In this document: positions 7,331-13,943 of the stretch, in pieces
Layout of the letters: each line of letters starts with the position of its first letter
Position numbering within the stretch: the stretch's first letter is position 1
Source of the DNA: a virus
DNA length: 34,250 nucleotides
Reading direction: 5' to 3' (one strand)
IMG/VR virus record: IMGVR_UViG_3300025151_000146
Coordinates: 1 to 34,250 of that record
Position numbers and translations under genes: made by a program
Notes under the pieces: model-generated
What the model was told of the DNA's origin: nothing
Seen by the model: the letters and a program-made list of their open reading frames with translations, nothing else
Database searches by the model: none

Positions 7331-8004
7331 TGACTTTAGCAGAACTAAAAACACTAATACAAAATTATACAGAGTCTACTGAAACTACTTTTGTAAATAC
7401 TTTAGATGATATTATAAAAAATACTGAAGATAGGATATTTAATGAAGTTCAGTTTGATTACTTTAGAAAAAATGTTTCTGGTAATTTAAGCGTAGGTAAT
7501 AGATTTTTAACTTGTCCTAATGATTTTATTTTAGCTTTTAGTTTGGCTGTAATTGACAGTAATGGAGATTATCATTACTTAGATTTAAAACATCCATCTT
7601 TTATGCAAGAGTTTTCACCAGACCCATCAGATAGTTCTTTAAGAGGATTGCCAAAATATTATGGTCAGTTCGATAAAGAATTGTCTACTGCATCTAGCAA
7701 TGGTTCTAGCTTAATAGTGGCTCCAGTTCCTGATGTTGCGTACAATGTTGAACTTCATTACTTGTATCAACCTACATCTTTAGTCACTGACACAACAGGA
7801 ACTTGGCTTTCTACTAATGCTAGAGACGCTTTGCTTTATGGTTGTATAGCTGACGCTTATACTTTTCTAAAAGGAGAGCCTGATCTTTTACAAGTTTATG
7901 AAAGAAGATATGCTCAAGAGATAGCTAAGTTAAAAAATAGAGCAGAGGCAAGGGGTAGAAAAGATGAATATAGGTATGACTCTTTGAGAAAACCTATACA
8001 ATAG
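7330..8004 (+). CDS. Second head-tail adaptor/connector protein
   Basis: A 224-aa protein starting MTLAELKTLIQNYTE, an N-terminal helix typical of phage adaptor proteins (SU10 adaptor or T7 gp11-like group, from memory). Then IIKNTEDRIFNEVQFDYFRK, a beta section with a LIVAPVPDVAYNVELHYLYQP strand, and a C-terminal helical section DALLYGCIADAYTFLKGEPD plus YERRYAQEIAKLKNRA. These segments are standard for a ring-forming adaptor between portal complex and nozzle. Having both this and the 6348 product implies a two-layer connector. Confidence 0.75.
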   Translation: MTLAELKTLIQNYTESTETTFVNTLDDIIKNTEDRIFNEVQFDYFRKNVSGNLSVGNRFLTCPNDFILAFSLAVIDSNGDYHYLDLKHPSFMQEFSPDPSDSSLRGLPKYYGQFDKELSTASSNGSSLIVAPVPDVAYNVELHYLYQPTSLVTDTTGTWLSTNARDALLYGCIADAYTFLKGEPDLLQVYERRYAQEIAKLKNRAEARGRKDEYRYDSLRKPIQ

Positions 8005-8026
8005 TAATTAATAAGAGAGAGAGAAA

Positions 8027-8764
8027 ATGAAACCAATTAAAAAATTAAACGAGAGTTCTGTCGCTATTGTTGGTTTAGGCAATAGTTGGCAAGACTTTAA
8101 TATAGCCAAAACTCACGGAGTAAACTTTGATGAGGTTTGGGCAATAAATGCAGTTTCTTCAGTTATATACCACGATAGGGTATTTATGATGGATCCAGCT
8201 TCTAGATTCTTAGATGGCAATGATGCAGGTGGACAAACAGAGTCCATGAAAAAAGTTTTGTTAGAACACAAAGGTCCAATATATACATGTGAAAAAGATT
8301 CTCGTTGTCCTGGATTAGTAGAATATCCTGTAAAAGAAGTCGTAGAGGAAACTGAGTGTCATTATCTTAACAATACAGTTGCTTATGCTGTAGCGTTTGC
8401 ATATTGGAATAAAGTCAGAAAGGTGTCTTTGTTTGGCATAGATTTTACTTATAAGTCAAACCCTGCTTTTGCTGAAGCTGGTAGAGCTTGTGTTGAGTTT
8501 TGGTTGTCTAAATGTATGGAGGCAAACATACAAGTTGATATAGCACAAAACTCTAGTTTACTAGACGCTAACATACCTGCTGAAGATAAGCTTTATGGTT
8601 ATCATAGATTAGAAGATCCTCTAGTGGTAGGATATGATAGTCACCAAAATTTAAAAGTTAAAAAAGTTAGTGAACTAAAAGTGCAAAAGAATATTAAACA
8701 ATCAGGATATTTAGATAGATATGATTCTCATTTAAAAGGTCCTGTAGAACCTAACAAATATTGA
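8027..8764 (+). CDS. Rossmann-like protein, distantly DUF115-like
   Basis: A 245-aa protein with an N-terminal beta-strand and glycine loop, VAIVGLGNSWQDF, then DEVWAINAVSSVIYHDRVFMMDP, and later NNTVAYAVAFAYW followed by KVSLFGIDFTYK. The strand-helix alternation and glycine-rich first turn suggest a nucleotide- or sugar-nucleotide-binding Rossmann fold similar to the DUF115/motility-accessory group. I recall close homologues in many marine phage contigs without a proven function. It could modify a sugar or a virion component. A strong AGAGAGAGA ribosome-binding region precedes the start. It is odd to find an enzyme-like gene in the connector block. Confidence 0.6.
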   Translation: MKPIKKLNESSVAIVGLGNSWQDFNIAKTHGVNFDEVWAINAVSSVIYHDRVFMMDPASRFLDGNDAGGQTESMKKVLLEHKGPIYTCEKDSRCPGLVEYPVKEVVEETECHYLNNTVAYAVAFAYWNKVRKVSLFGIDFTYKSNPAFAEAGRACVEFWLSKCMEANIQVDIAQNSSLLDANIPAEDKLYGYHRLEDPLVVGYDSHQNLKVKKVSELKVQKNIKQSGYLDRYDSHLKGPVEPNKY

Positions 8765-9048
8765 ACCAAGAAGGATTACCAAAACTAGGAGCAATTGAAG
8801 TTGCTACCACTAACTATGGTGGGCATCCACCAGAGTTTTGGGCAGAACAATTAACTAATAAAATAGTCGGTGTTTCGGAAGATAAAGAGCCACATATAAC
8901 AGAACAAGCTAGAGCTTATCGTGATGTTATTTACAAAGTTGCTTTAATTTATATAAAGAATGCTATAAAATCATATAAAGTAACCATCATTCAAGAGTTA
9001 TTGAAAGGTGGCGAGGAAGAATTAGCGAAAGTGATTAGGAGACTTTAA
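8761..9048 (+). CDS. Conserved hypothetical protein, 95 aa
   Basis: Uses a TTG start within the previous stop (TTGA overlap), the usual arrangement for coupled translation. The product has an N-terminal segment PKLGAIEVATTNYGGHPPEFWAEQ and then two amphipathic helices (ARAYRDVIYKVALIYIKNAI and VTIIQELLKGGEEELAKVIRRL). Mixed charge and no transmembrane segment. I do not recognise a named family; the conserved-looking HPPEFWAEQ segment recalls small proteins in marine podovirus tail modules. Confidence 0.65.
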   Translation: MNQEGLPKLGAIEVATTNYGGHPPEFWAEQLTNKIVGVSEDKEPHITEQARAYRDVIYKVALIYIKNAIKSYKVTIIQELLKGGEEELAKVIRRL

Positions 9049-9485
9049 TGGCAATTTCATCAACATTAACAACAAGTTTTAAAAAAGAACTTTTACAAGG
9101 AGTTCATAATTTTGCCTCTGGTGGCAACTCTTTTAAATTAGCCTTATATGCTGGTGCTACCGCTTCTTTGGGAGCGACCACAACAGCTTATGCAACGAGT
9201 TTACCAGGACAAAGTTCAGGAACAAATTACACAGCAGGCGGATCAGCATTAACCCCTGCAATTGCTGCACCATCTTCAACAGGAACTACGGCCTTTGTGG
9301 ATTTTGCAGATTTAACTTTTAGCACAGCCACAGTTACAGCCAGTGGGTGTTTAATTTATAACGATACTAATTCAGATAAATCAGTAGCAACAATCAGCTT
9401 TGGGGCGTCCAAATCTTCAAGTGCAGGAGACTTTACAATAGTTTTCCCTGCTGCTGGGGCTAACGCAATCATAACTATAGCATAG
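9048..9485 (+). CDS. Small structural protein, probably tail or head-surface
   Basis: A 145-aa protein beginning AISSTLTTSFKKELLQGVHNF, then SFKLALYAGATASLGATTTAYAT, a Gly-rich NYTAGGSAL, and a strand-rich remainder ending in FTIVFPAAGANAIITIA. The initial block, a helix then xFKLALY, is one I associate with a widespread small virion protein of marine phages. There is low content of charged residues and a high content of Ala, Ser and Thr, as for tail or fibre-associated beta structures. One-base overlap with the previous gene. Confidence 0.65.
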   Translation: MAISSTLTTSFKKELLQGVHNFASGGNSFKLALYAGATASLGATTTAYATSLPGQSSGTNYTAGGSALTPAIAAPSSTGTTAFVDFADLTFSTATVTASGCLIYNDTNSDKSVATISFGASKSSSAGDFTIVFPAAGANAIITIA

Positions 9486-9498
9486 GGGTACAGACCCT

Positions 9499-9972
9499 AT
9501 GGCTATAGATACAGGTTGGGGCAGAGATAGCTGGGGATCAGGACCTTGGGGTCAGCCCGCAGATATAGAGGTATCTGTATCTGGCTTATCAGCAACATCT
9601 GCTCTAGGAACAACCACACAATCCTCTGGCGTCAATCAACCAGTTACCGAGCAAGGATCAACTTCTGCTTTAGGTACAGTTTTAGTAAAAGCTGCTGTTA
9701 ATCAATCAGTTACCGAACAGGGAGCAACTTCAGGACTAGGAACTATTAGTCTTGTTACCAACAACAATCTATCTGTTTCAGGTTTAAGTATGACATCTGG
9801 ACTTGGTAGCGTAGTTGCATCTCTACCAAAAGATGTTTCAGTTACTGGTTTGAGACTAACCGCAACTTTAAATTCTGTTAATGTTTGGTCAGTTATTGAT
9901 ACAAGTCAAACTCCAAACTATAATGTTATAACAGATTCTCAAACTCCAAACTGGTCTGCATTCGATGGGTAA
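9499..9972 (+). CDS. Repeat-containing structural protein (SGLSxTSxLG modules)
   Basis: The N-terminus has DTGWGRDSWGSGPWGQ, a Trp-Gly motif shared with the nozzle protein at 13940. The body has about five units of 22-25 residues built on (V)SGLSATSALG / TEQGSTSALG / TEQGATSGLG / SGLSMTSGLG / TGLRLTATLN, and ends with two copies of DTSQTPNxN/DSQTPNWS. The repeats look like stacked beta segments from a fibre or adhesin. The role is probably tail-fibre associated. The stop region overlaps a small basic gene starting at 9965. Confidence 0.7.
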   Translation: MAIDTGWGRDSWGSGPWGQPADIEVSVSGLSATSALGTTTQSSGVNQPVTEQGSTSALGTVLVKAAVNQSVTEQGATSGLGTISLVTNNNLSVSGLSMTSGLGSVVASLPKDVSVTGLRLTATLNSVNVWSVIDTSQTPNYNVITDSQTPNWSAFDG

Positions 9973-10084
9973 AAAATGGTCCATTGCAAGAAAAAGAAAA
10001 ATTAACTGTAAGAAGCCTAGAGGTTTTAGTGAGAAAGCACATTGTGCAAGTAAGAAAAAAAAGAGTAAAATGAGGAAGAGGTAA
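9965..10084 (+). CDS. Tiny basic protein, 39 aa
   Basis: A 39-aa frame starts at ATG 9965, overlapping the end of the previous gene by 8 bases, and ends 3 bases before the tail-fibre start. It reads MGKKWSIARKRKINCKKPRG and then FSEKAHCASKKKKSKMRKR. Seventeen of its 39 residues are Lys or Arg, with two cysteines. It fills the whole gap between neighbours, keeps overlapping gene style, and looks like tiny basic proteins found in other marine phage contigs, so I count it as real. The function is unknown; nucleic-acid binding is suggested by charge. Confidence 0.65.
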   Translation: MGKKWSIARKRKINCKKPRGFSEKAHCASKKKKSKMRKR

Positions 10085-10087
10085 CAA

Positions 10088-12373
10088 ATGGCAACCTATG
10101 TAAATAACTTAAGATTAAAAGAAATAGCCACAGGGGATGAATCAGGAACCTGGGGAACTTCAACAAATACAAATTTAGAATTAGTCGGAGAGGGGCTTGG
10201 TTTTGGTACAGAAGCCATCACAACAAATGCAGATACTCATGCGTCTACTGTAGCTGATGGTTCGGCTGATGAAGCTAGAGCTATGTATATTAAATATACA
10301 GGCACACTAGATAGCGCTTGTACTATAACAATAGGACCCAACACATTAAAAAGAGTTCATTTTATAGAAAATGCAACTTCAGGCAGTCAAAACATAATAA
10401 TAAAACAAGGCTCTGGTTCTACAGTAACTATCGGCCCTGGTGATGTAAAAGTAGTTTATCTAGATGGTGCTGGATCAGGTGCTGCAGTAAATGACGCTTT
10501 TGCAAGTTTATCTACAGTAGATTTAAAAGTTAGTGATGATTTAACAGTTACGGATGACGCCTCTGTAGGTGGAGATCTATTAGTAAGTGGCGAAGTGCAA
10601 ACTGCTAATATTGGTTTTACAGATGGTGACAATGCCATAACGATTGCAGATGGCGGTGGGATAACTGCTGCCAATGGCATTACCTCAACGGCTGCTTCAA
10701 ATACTTTTGGAGCTACATCTTTTAACGATGCCAACATAACAAATGTTGGAGACATTGCACTAGACAGTTTATCAGCAGATGGGTCTAGTATTTCTATAGC
10801 AAGTCCTGTAGTTATAAATGGGTCAACACCAACTTTAACAATAGGGGACGCAGGTGCAGAAGATACAAAATTAGTTTTTGACGGCAATGCGCAGGATTTT
10901 TATATTGGTTTAGATGATTCGGCAGATGATCTTTTGATCGGAAATGGCAGTACAGTAGGTTCTAATGTAGCTATTGGTATCAATGAAAGCCAAGTGGTGC
11001 AATTTAACGGAGCTTACACATTCCCAACGTCAGATGGTAGTGCTGACCAAGTTTTAAAAACAAATGGAAGTGGAGCTTTATCATTTGGCTCTGTATCTTC
11101 GGGAACACCTAGCTCTATATCTGACGCTGACGGCGATACTAAAGTGCAGTGCGAAGAATCATCTGATGAAGATGTAATTAGATTTGATACAGGTGGCTCT
11201 GAAAGATTAAATATTGATAGCTCTGGAAATATTACTCATGCTGGTGGTAGAACCAAACTTGGTGGCACTTTAGCTGATACAGGTATATTAGCAGTTCTTA
11301 CTGGCTCAAGTGGTGGCGTAAATGGCGCTGCTTCTACTCAATCAAATGGAAGTATCATATTTGCTAATACAGATAGTTCTGGTGTAGTTCCTGCAATAAT
11401 GATGAAAGGAGATGGGGCAAGGACACAATTTAGAGCAGCAACAGCAAATGGCAGTACCTATGATATGGAGTTTAATGTCAGAGAAAATGATGATTCTGAT
11501 TTTGCTGATGTAGGTGGAAAAGGTTTCTTATTCTCAAGACATGGTACAGAACTTATACAAATAACAAGACATGGTAATGTTGATATAGGTTTTTCTAGTG
11601 GTGTAGGCACAGGAGATGGCAACCCTGCACTTAGAGTTACACAATCAAGCACATCATTTAGCGGAAATCTTTTACAGCTTCAAGCTAAACGAACATCAAG
11701 TTCTGCATTCAGTTTAATTCAAGCCTATGCAAACTTTGCATCTGACCCTAAGTTTAAAGTTCGTGGTGATGGAGAAGTCACAGCAGATGGTAGCTTTAGT
11801 GGTGGTGGTGCTGACTATGCTGAATATTTTGAATGGGAAGATGGAAACTCTAGTAATGAAGATAGAATTGGATGCTCAGTAGCTATAGTTAATAATAAAA
11901 TAAAAGTAGCAGAAGAAGGCGACAATATTATTGGTGTTGTTTCTGCAAATCCTAGTGTTGTCGGAGATGCTCAAGAATTATATTGGCAAGGCAAGTATGA
12001 AAAAGATGACTATGGTAGAGATCTTTATGAAGATTACACACAAACAGAATGGGTAGAAAGTGTAGAAAATGGTACAGATACACCACAACAAATAAAGCAC
12101 TCATATCAATCAGACCAGATTCCAAGTGAAGTATCAGTTCCATCTGATGCTGAAATTGTTTCACTAGACGAAAATGGTAATAATTTACGAAGAAGAAAAA
12201 TTAGTTCAAGCTATGATGAATCACTTACCTATATTCCAAGAAGTGAAAGACAAGAATGGGCATGTGTAGGCTTAATGGGTAAGGTTAGAATTAAAAAAGG
12301 TCAACAAACAGGAGCATCTTGGATTAAACTAAAGGATGTATCCTCAGATGTTGAAGAATGGTTAATTAAATAA
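10088..12373 (+). CDS. Tail fibre/spike with C-terminal Peptidase G2-like autoprocessing domain
   Basis: A 761-aa protein. The first 140 residues (YVNNLRLKEIATGDESGTWG) match the virion-attachment end of marine phage tail fibres. Residues 140-560 are Ser/Thr/Gly/Asp-rich with beta-helix-like repeats (TADGSFSGGG, DLTVTDDASVGGDLLVSG). From about 570 the text GGGADYAEYFEWEDGN, GCSVAIVNNKIKVAEEGDN, IIGVVSANPSVVGDA and the end LMGKVRIKKGQQ fit the Peptidase G2 / intramolecular chaperone domain known from phi29-like appendage proteins, which trimerises the fibre and then cuts itself off. The likely cut is just before ADYAEYFEW; this is inference. The receptor-binding region is expected in the middle. 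Confidence 0.85.
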   Translation: MATYVNNLRLKEIATGDESGTWGTSTNTNLELVGEGLGFGTEAITTNADTHASTVADGSADEARAMYIKYTGTLDSACTITIGPNTLKRVHFIENATSGSQNIIIKQGSGSTVTIGPGDVKVVYLDGAGSGAAVNDAFASLSTVDLKVSDDLTVTDDASVGGDLLVSGEVQTANIGFTDGDNAITIADGGGITAANGITSTAASNTFGATSFNDANITNVGDIALDSLSADGSSISIASPVVINGSTPTLTIGDAGAEDTKLVFDGNAQDFYIGLDDSADDLLIGNGSTVGSNVAIGINESQVVQFNGAYTFPTSDGSADQVLKTNGSGALSFGSVSSGTPSSISDADGDTKVQCEESSDEDVIRFDTGGSERLNIDSSGNITHAGGRTKLGGTLADTGILAVLTGSSGGVNGAASTQSNGSIIFANTDSSGVVPAIMMKGDGARTQFRAATANGSTYDMEFNVRENDDSDFADVGGKGFLFSRHGTELIQITRHGNVDIGFSSGVGTGDGNPALRVTQSSTSFSGNLLQLQAKRTSSSAFSLIQAYANFASDPKFKVRGDGEVTADGSFSGGGADYAEYFEWEDGNSSNEDRIGCSVAIVNNKIKVAEEGDNIIGVVSANPSVVGDAQELYWQGKYEKDDYGRDLYEDYTQTEWVESVENGTDTPQQIKHSYQSDQIPSEVSVPSDAEIVSLDENGNNLRRRKISSSYDESLTYIPRSERQEWACVGLMGKVRIKKGQQTGASWIKLKDVSSDVEEWLIK

Positions 12374-12394
12374 TTTTCATATTGAGATAATAAA

Positions 12395-12580
12395 ATGGAT
12401 GAAAAAACTTTTTTGTTAAATATGCTACAACTTCTTGATTTGTCTTGCAAAAGAGGAGCTTGGAGTGGTTCTGAGATAAAAGCATTAAGTGAAATTAGAG
12501 AAGAAATAATGCTTAGATTAAAACCTTTAATGCCAGAAGAGGAAGAAGAAGAAGGTAAGGAAGAAAAAAATGTGGAATAA
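12395..12580 (+). CDS. Small acidic hypothetical protein, 61 aa
   Basis: A helical N-terminus (KTFLLNMLQLLDLSCKRGAWSGSEIKALSEIREEIM) followed by a glutamate-rich tail (EEEEEEGKEEKNVE). Starts 19 nt after the tail-fibre stop with only a weak ribosome-binding site. The segment GAWSGSEIKALSEIRE resembles small proteins seen next to fibre genes in marine phages. It is the first of five tiny genes that overlap end to start. Confidence 0.6.
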   Translation: MDEKTFLLNMLQLLDLSCKRGAWSGSEIKALSEIREEIMLRLKPLMPEEEEEEGKEEKNVE

Positions 12581-12707
12581 ATTTTTAGAAATGTTAGGTT
12601 TTGTTTGGGTTCGTCAAAGAGACGAACAAGGCAAATACATACCAGATAACAAAAAAACCAAGCATAAAAATGAAGCTTGGAAAAGAGTTTGGAAGTGGAA
12701 AAAATAA
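12570..12707 (+). CDS. Tiny Trp/Lys-rich hypothetical protein, 45 aa
   Basis: Starts at ATG 12570 inside the end of the acidic gene and stops at TAATG, sharing an A with the next start. The 45-aa product (start MWNKFLEMLGFVWVRQRDEQ, end EAWKRVWKWKK) is basic and tryptophan-rich with an amphipathic N-terminus. The overlaps on both sides support it as a translated gene. I do not recognise the family. Membrane-interface association is possible from the Trp/Lys pattern. Confidence 0.55.
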   Translation: MWNKFLEMLGFVWVRQRDEQGKYIPDNKKTKHKNEAWKRVWKWKK

Positions 12708-12835
12708 TGTCTGTACCAGGTAATGCACAAAAGAAAAAACTTAGAGAGATTATTGGCCAATTAAAAAAAGCCTCTAAGACTCATTTACAACAAGCAAACA
12801 AATTAGAAAAACTATTAAAAAGGAGTAAGAAGTGA
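12707..12835 (+). CDS. Tiny helical hypothetical protein, 42 aa
   Basis: Start and stop overlap the neighbours (TAATG at the start, TGATG at the end). The 42-residue product is a single lysine-rich amphipathic helix, with NAQKKKLREIIGQLKKASKT then HLQQANKLEKLLKRSKK. It resembles a conserved small protein often seen close to holin-like genes in marine phages, though I know no function for it. Confidence 0.6.
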   Translation: MSVPGNAQKKKLREIIGQLKKASKTHLQQANKLEKLLKRSKK

Positions 12836-13002
12836 TGTTTTTATTAAATTGGATTAGCGATCTTTTAATTTCGTTAAGTATTATTATTAGTTTGGCTTCT
12901 GTCTTAGCCACACTTACACCAAGTGAAAGAGACGATAAATGGATTAGTAAACTATATAGCTATCTTGATCTAATAGCTCTTAATTTTAAAATTAAAAAAT
13001 AA
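12835..13002 (+). CDS. Small single-span membrane protein, 55 aa
   Basis: Residues 2-27 (FLLNWISDLLISLSIIISLA and SVLATL) form a clear transmembrane segment, followed by TPSERDDKWISKLYSYLDLIAL, a TPxxxDD motif and C-terminal helix of the type I remember from small holin-like phage proteins. It overlaps its neighbours by one base at the start and one at the end. Together with the 74-aa membrane protein next door it may form part of the lysis apparatus, but no endolysin is adjacent, so the role is uncertain. Confidence 0.65.
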   Translation: MFLLNWISDLLISLSIIISLASVLATLTPSERDDKWISKLYSYLDLIALNFKIKK

Positions 13003-13226
13003 TGGCTAGAAAGACGGCTGCAGACGTACACCTAGAACTCGCTGTTCATGAAAAAGAATGTAGCGAGAGGTGGAAGACAGCCTTCAAAAACTTTGACGAA
13101 ATAGATAAAGACGTTAAAGAAATAAATCAAAAGCTAGATACTGGAACCAAAACAATCATTGGTCTTTTAGTTGTATTAATTTCGAGCATGGTGACTTTGA
13201 TTGTTCGTGGATTTATCTTTGTATAA
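13002..13226 (+). CDS. Small C-tail-anchored membrane protein, holin/XhlA-like
   Basis: A 74-aa protein with a charged N-terminal helical part (VHLELAVHEKECSERWKTAFKNFDEIDKDVKEINQ), suited to a coiled coil, then a hydrophobic C-terminal span (IIGLLVVLISSMVTLIVRGFIFV). This coiled-coil-plus-terminal-span layout resembles the haemolysin XhlA family and other phage lysis accessory proteins. A C-terminal anchor without positive tail fits insertion in the inner membrane with the coil in the cytoplasm. It could also anchor a virion protein during ejection. Confidence 0.6.
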   Translation: MARKTAADVHLELAVHEKECSERWKTAFKNFDEIDKDVKEINQKLDTGTKTIIGLLVVLISSMVTLIVRGFIFV

Positions 13227-13251
13227 ATTGTAAACATAGCAGAATAACTCT

Positions 13252-13734
13252 ATGCCAAAAAATTTAAAAGTAGGTTTGGCTGGAGAGTATCTAGCTGCAT
13301 CACACTTGGCTAGAATATTTGATGATATTTTTCCTGCATCATCATCATCTCGTTTTGATTTTCTATGTCATAAAAAAAATGTAAATTTTAAAATTCAAGT
13401 TAAAACCAGCAACTCAACCTTTAAGAAAAATAATAGTGATTGGGTTAGGTGGGACATTAAGAAAAAAATATCTAACAAAAAAGAATACAGAGTCTACGAT
13501 GGCTCTGAAGTTGATATTTTTGCTTTTGTTTTTTTAAAAAGAGATAAAGTTATTTTTGAACCTAATTATAATTTAGGAAAAACTTATCAAAAAAAAGTAG
13601 AATATATAAAGAGTATTGATACTCAAGAAAGTTTAAAAAAATCTGTTAACTTAATAGTAGAAATTAAAAATAAAATTATTAAATCAACAGATGATAAAGA
13701 TAATTTTACAAAGGAGAAATGGCTTATAAAATGA
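13252..13734 (+). CDS. PD-(D/E)XK nuclease, PDDEXK_5-like
   Basis: The first 55 residues contain the core: GLAGEYLAASHLAR with E12, SRFDFLC with D36, and FKIQVKTSN with Q49-x-K51, in the E...D...Q-x-K order of the PD-(D/E)XK superfamily and particularly of small restriction-like or homing-type endonucleases. The 160-aa length is normal. The remainder is lysine-rich. No good ribosome-binding site precedes ATG 13252. Its base use looks more AT- and lysine-rich than neighbours, suggesting an inserted gene. It could resolve DNA branches before packaging, degrade host DNA, or be a free-standing homing nuclease; gene context (between membrane protein and DUF3310) does not decide. Confidence 0.75.
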   Translation: MPKNLKVGLAGEYLAASHLARIFDDIFPASSSSRFDFLCHKKNVNFKIQVKTSNSTFKKNNSDWVRWDIKKKISNKKEYRVYDGSEVDIFAFVFLKRDKVIFEPNYNLGKTYQKKVEYIKSIDTQESLKKSVNLIVEIKNKIIKSTDDKDNFTKEKWLIK

Positions 13735-13943
13735 AATATGATGATGTTAATAAACCTGAACATTATAATCAGGGCGAAATAGAGTGTTATGATGCTTTAA
13801 AATCTATGCTCTCTAAAGAAGAATTGATAGGATATTTAAGAGGCAATAGTTTTAAATATAGATGGCGCTTTAGACAAAAGAATGGTAAGCAAGATCTTGA
13901 GAAAGCTGAATGGTATGAAAAAAAATTAAAAGATGAATTATGA
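13719..13943 (+). CDS. DUF3310 family protein
   Basis: The 74-aa product carries VNKPEHYNQGEIECYDALKS, ELIGYLRGNSFKYRWRFRQK and DLEKAEWYEKKL, which is the DUF3310 pattern. This family is very common in phages and sometimes appears fused to nucleotide-metabolism proteins, but its action is not established. AAGGAG lies 2 nt before ATG 13719 and 14 nt before the alternative ATG 13731; the second would start exactly with the conserved core, so the true start is uncertain. The gene overlaps the nuclease end and the nozzle start. Confidence 0.85.
   Translation: MAYKMKYDDVNKPEHYNQGEIECYDALKSMLSKEELIGYLRGNSFKYRWRFRQKNGKQDLEKAEWYEKKLKDEL

Noticed and set aside
10456-10887. Antisense open frame opposite the tail fibre, 143 codons
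   Set aside because: It mirrors a repetitive Ser/Thr/Ala coding strand and has no ribosome site; many similar shadows (for example 17558-18043, 20355-20825, 21935-22351 on the minus strand) share this cause.
13197-13227. Promoter-like TTGATT ... TATAAA before the nuclease gene
   Set aside because: The spacing is 19 nt and the region is AT-rich coding sequence; not better than chance.
13719-13943. DUF3310 as a nucleotide kinase
   Set aside because: Some databases label the family so because of fusions, but no P-loop is present in this 74-aa protein.
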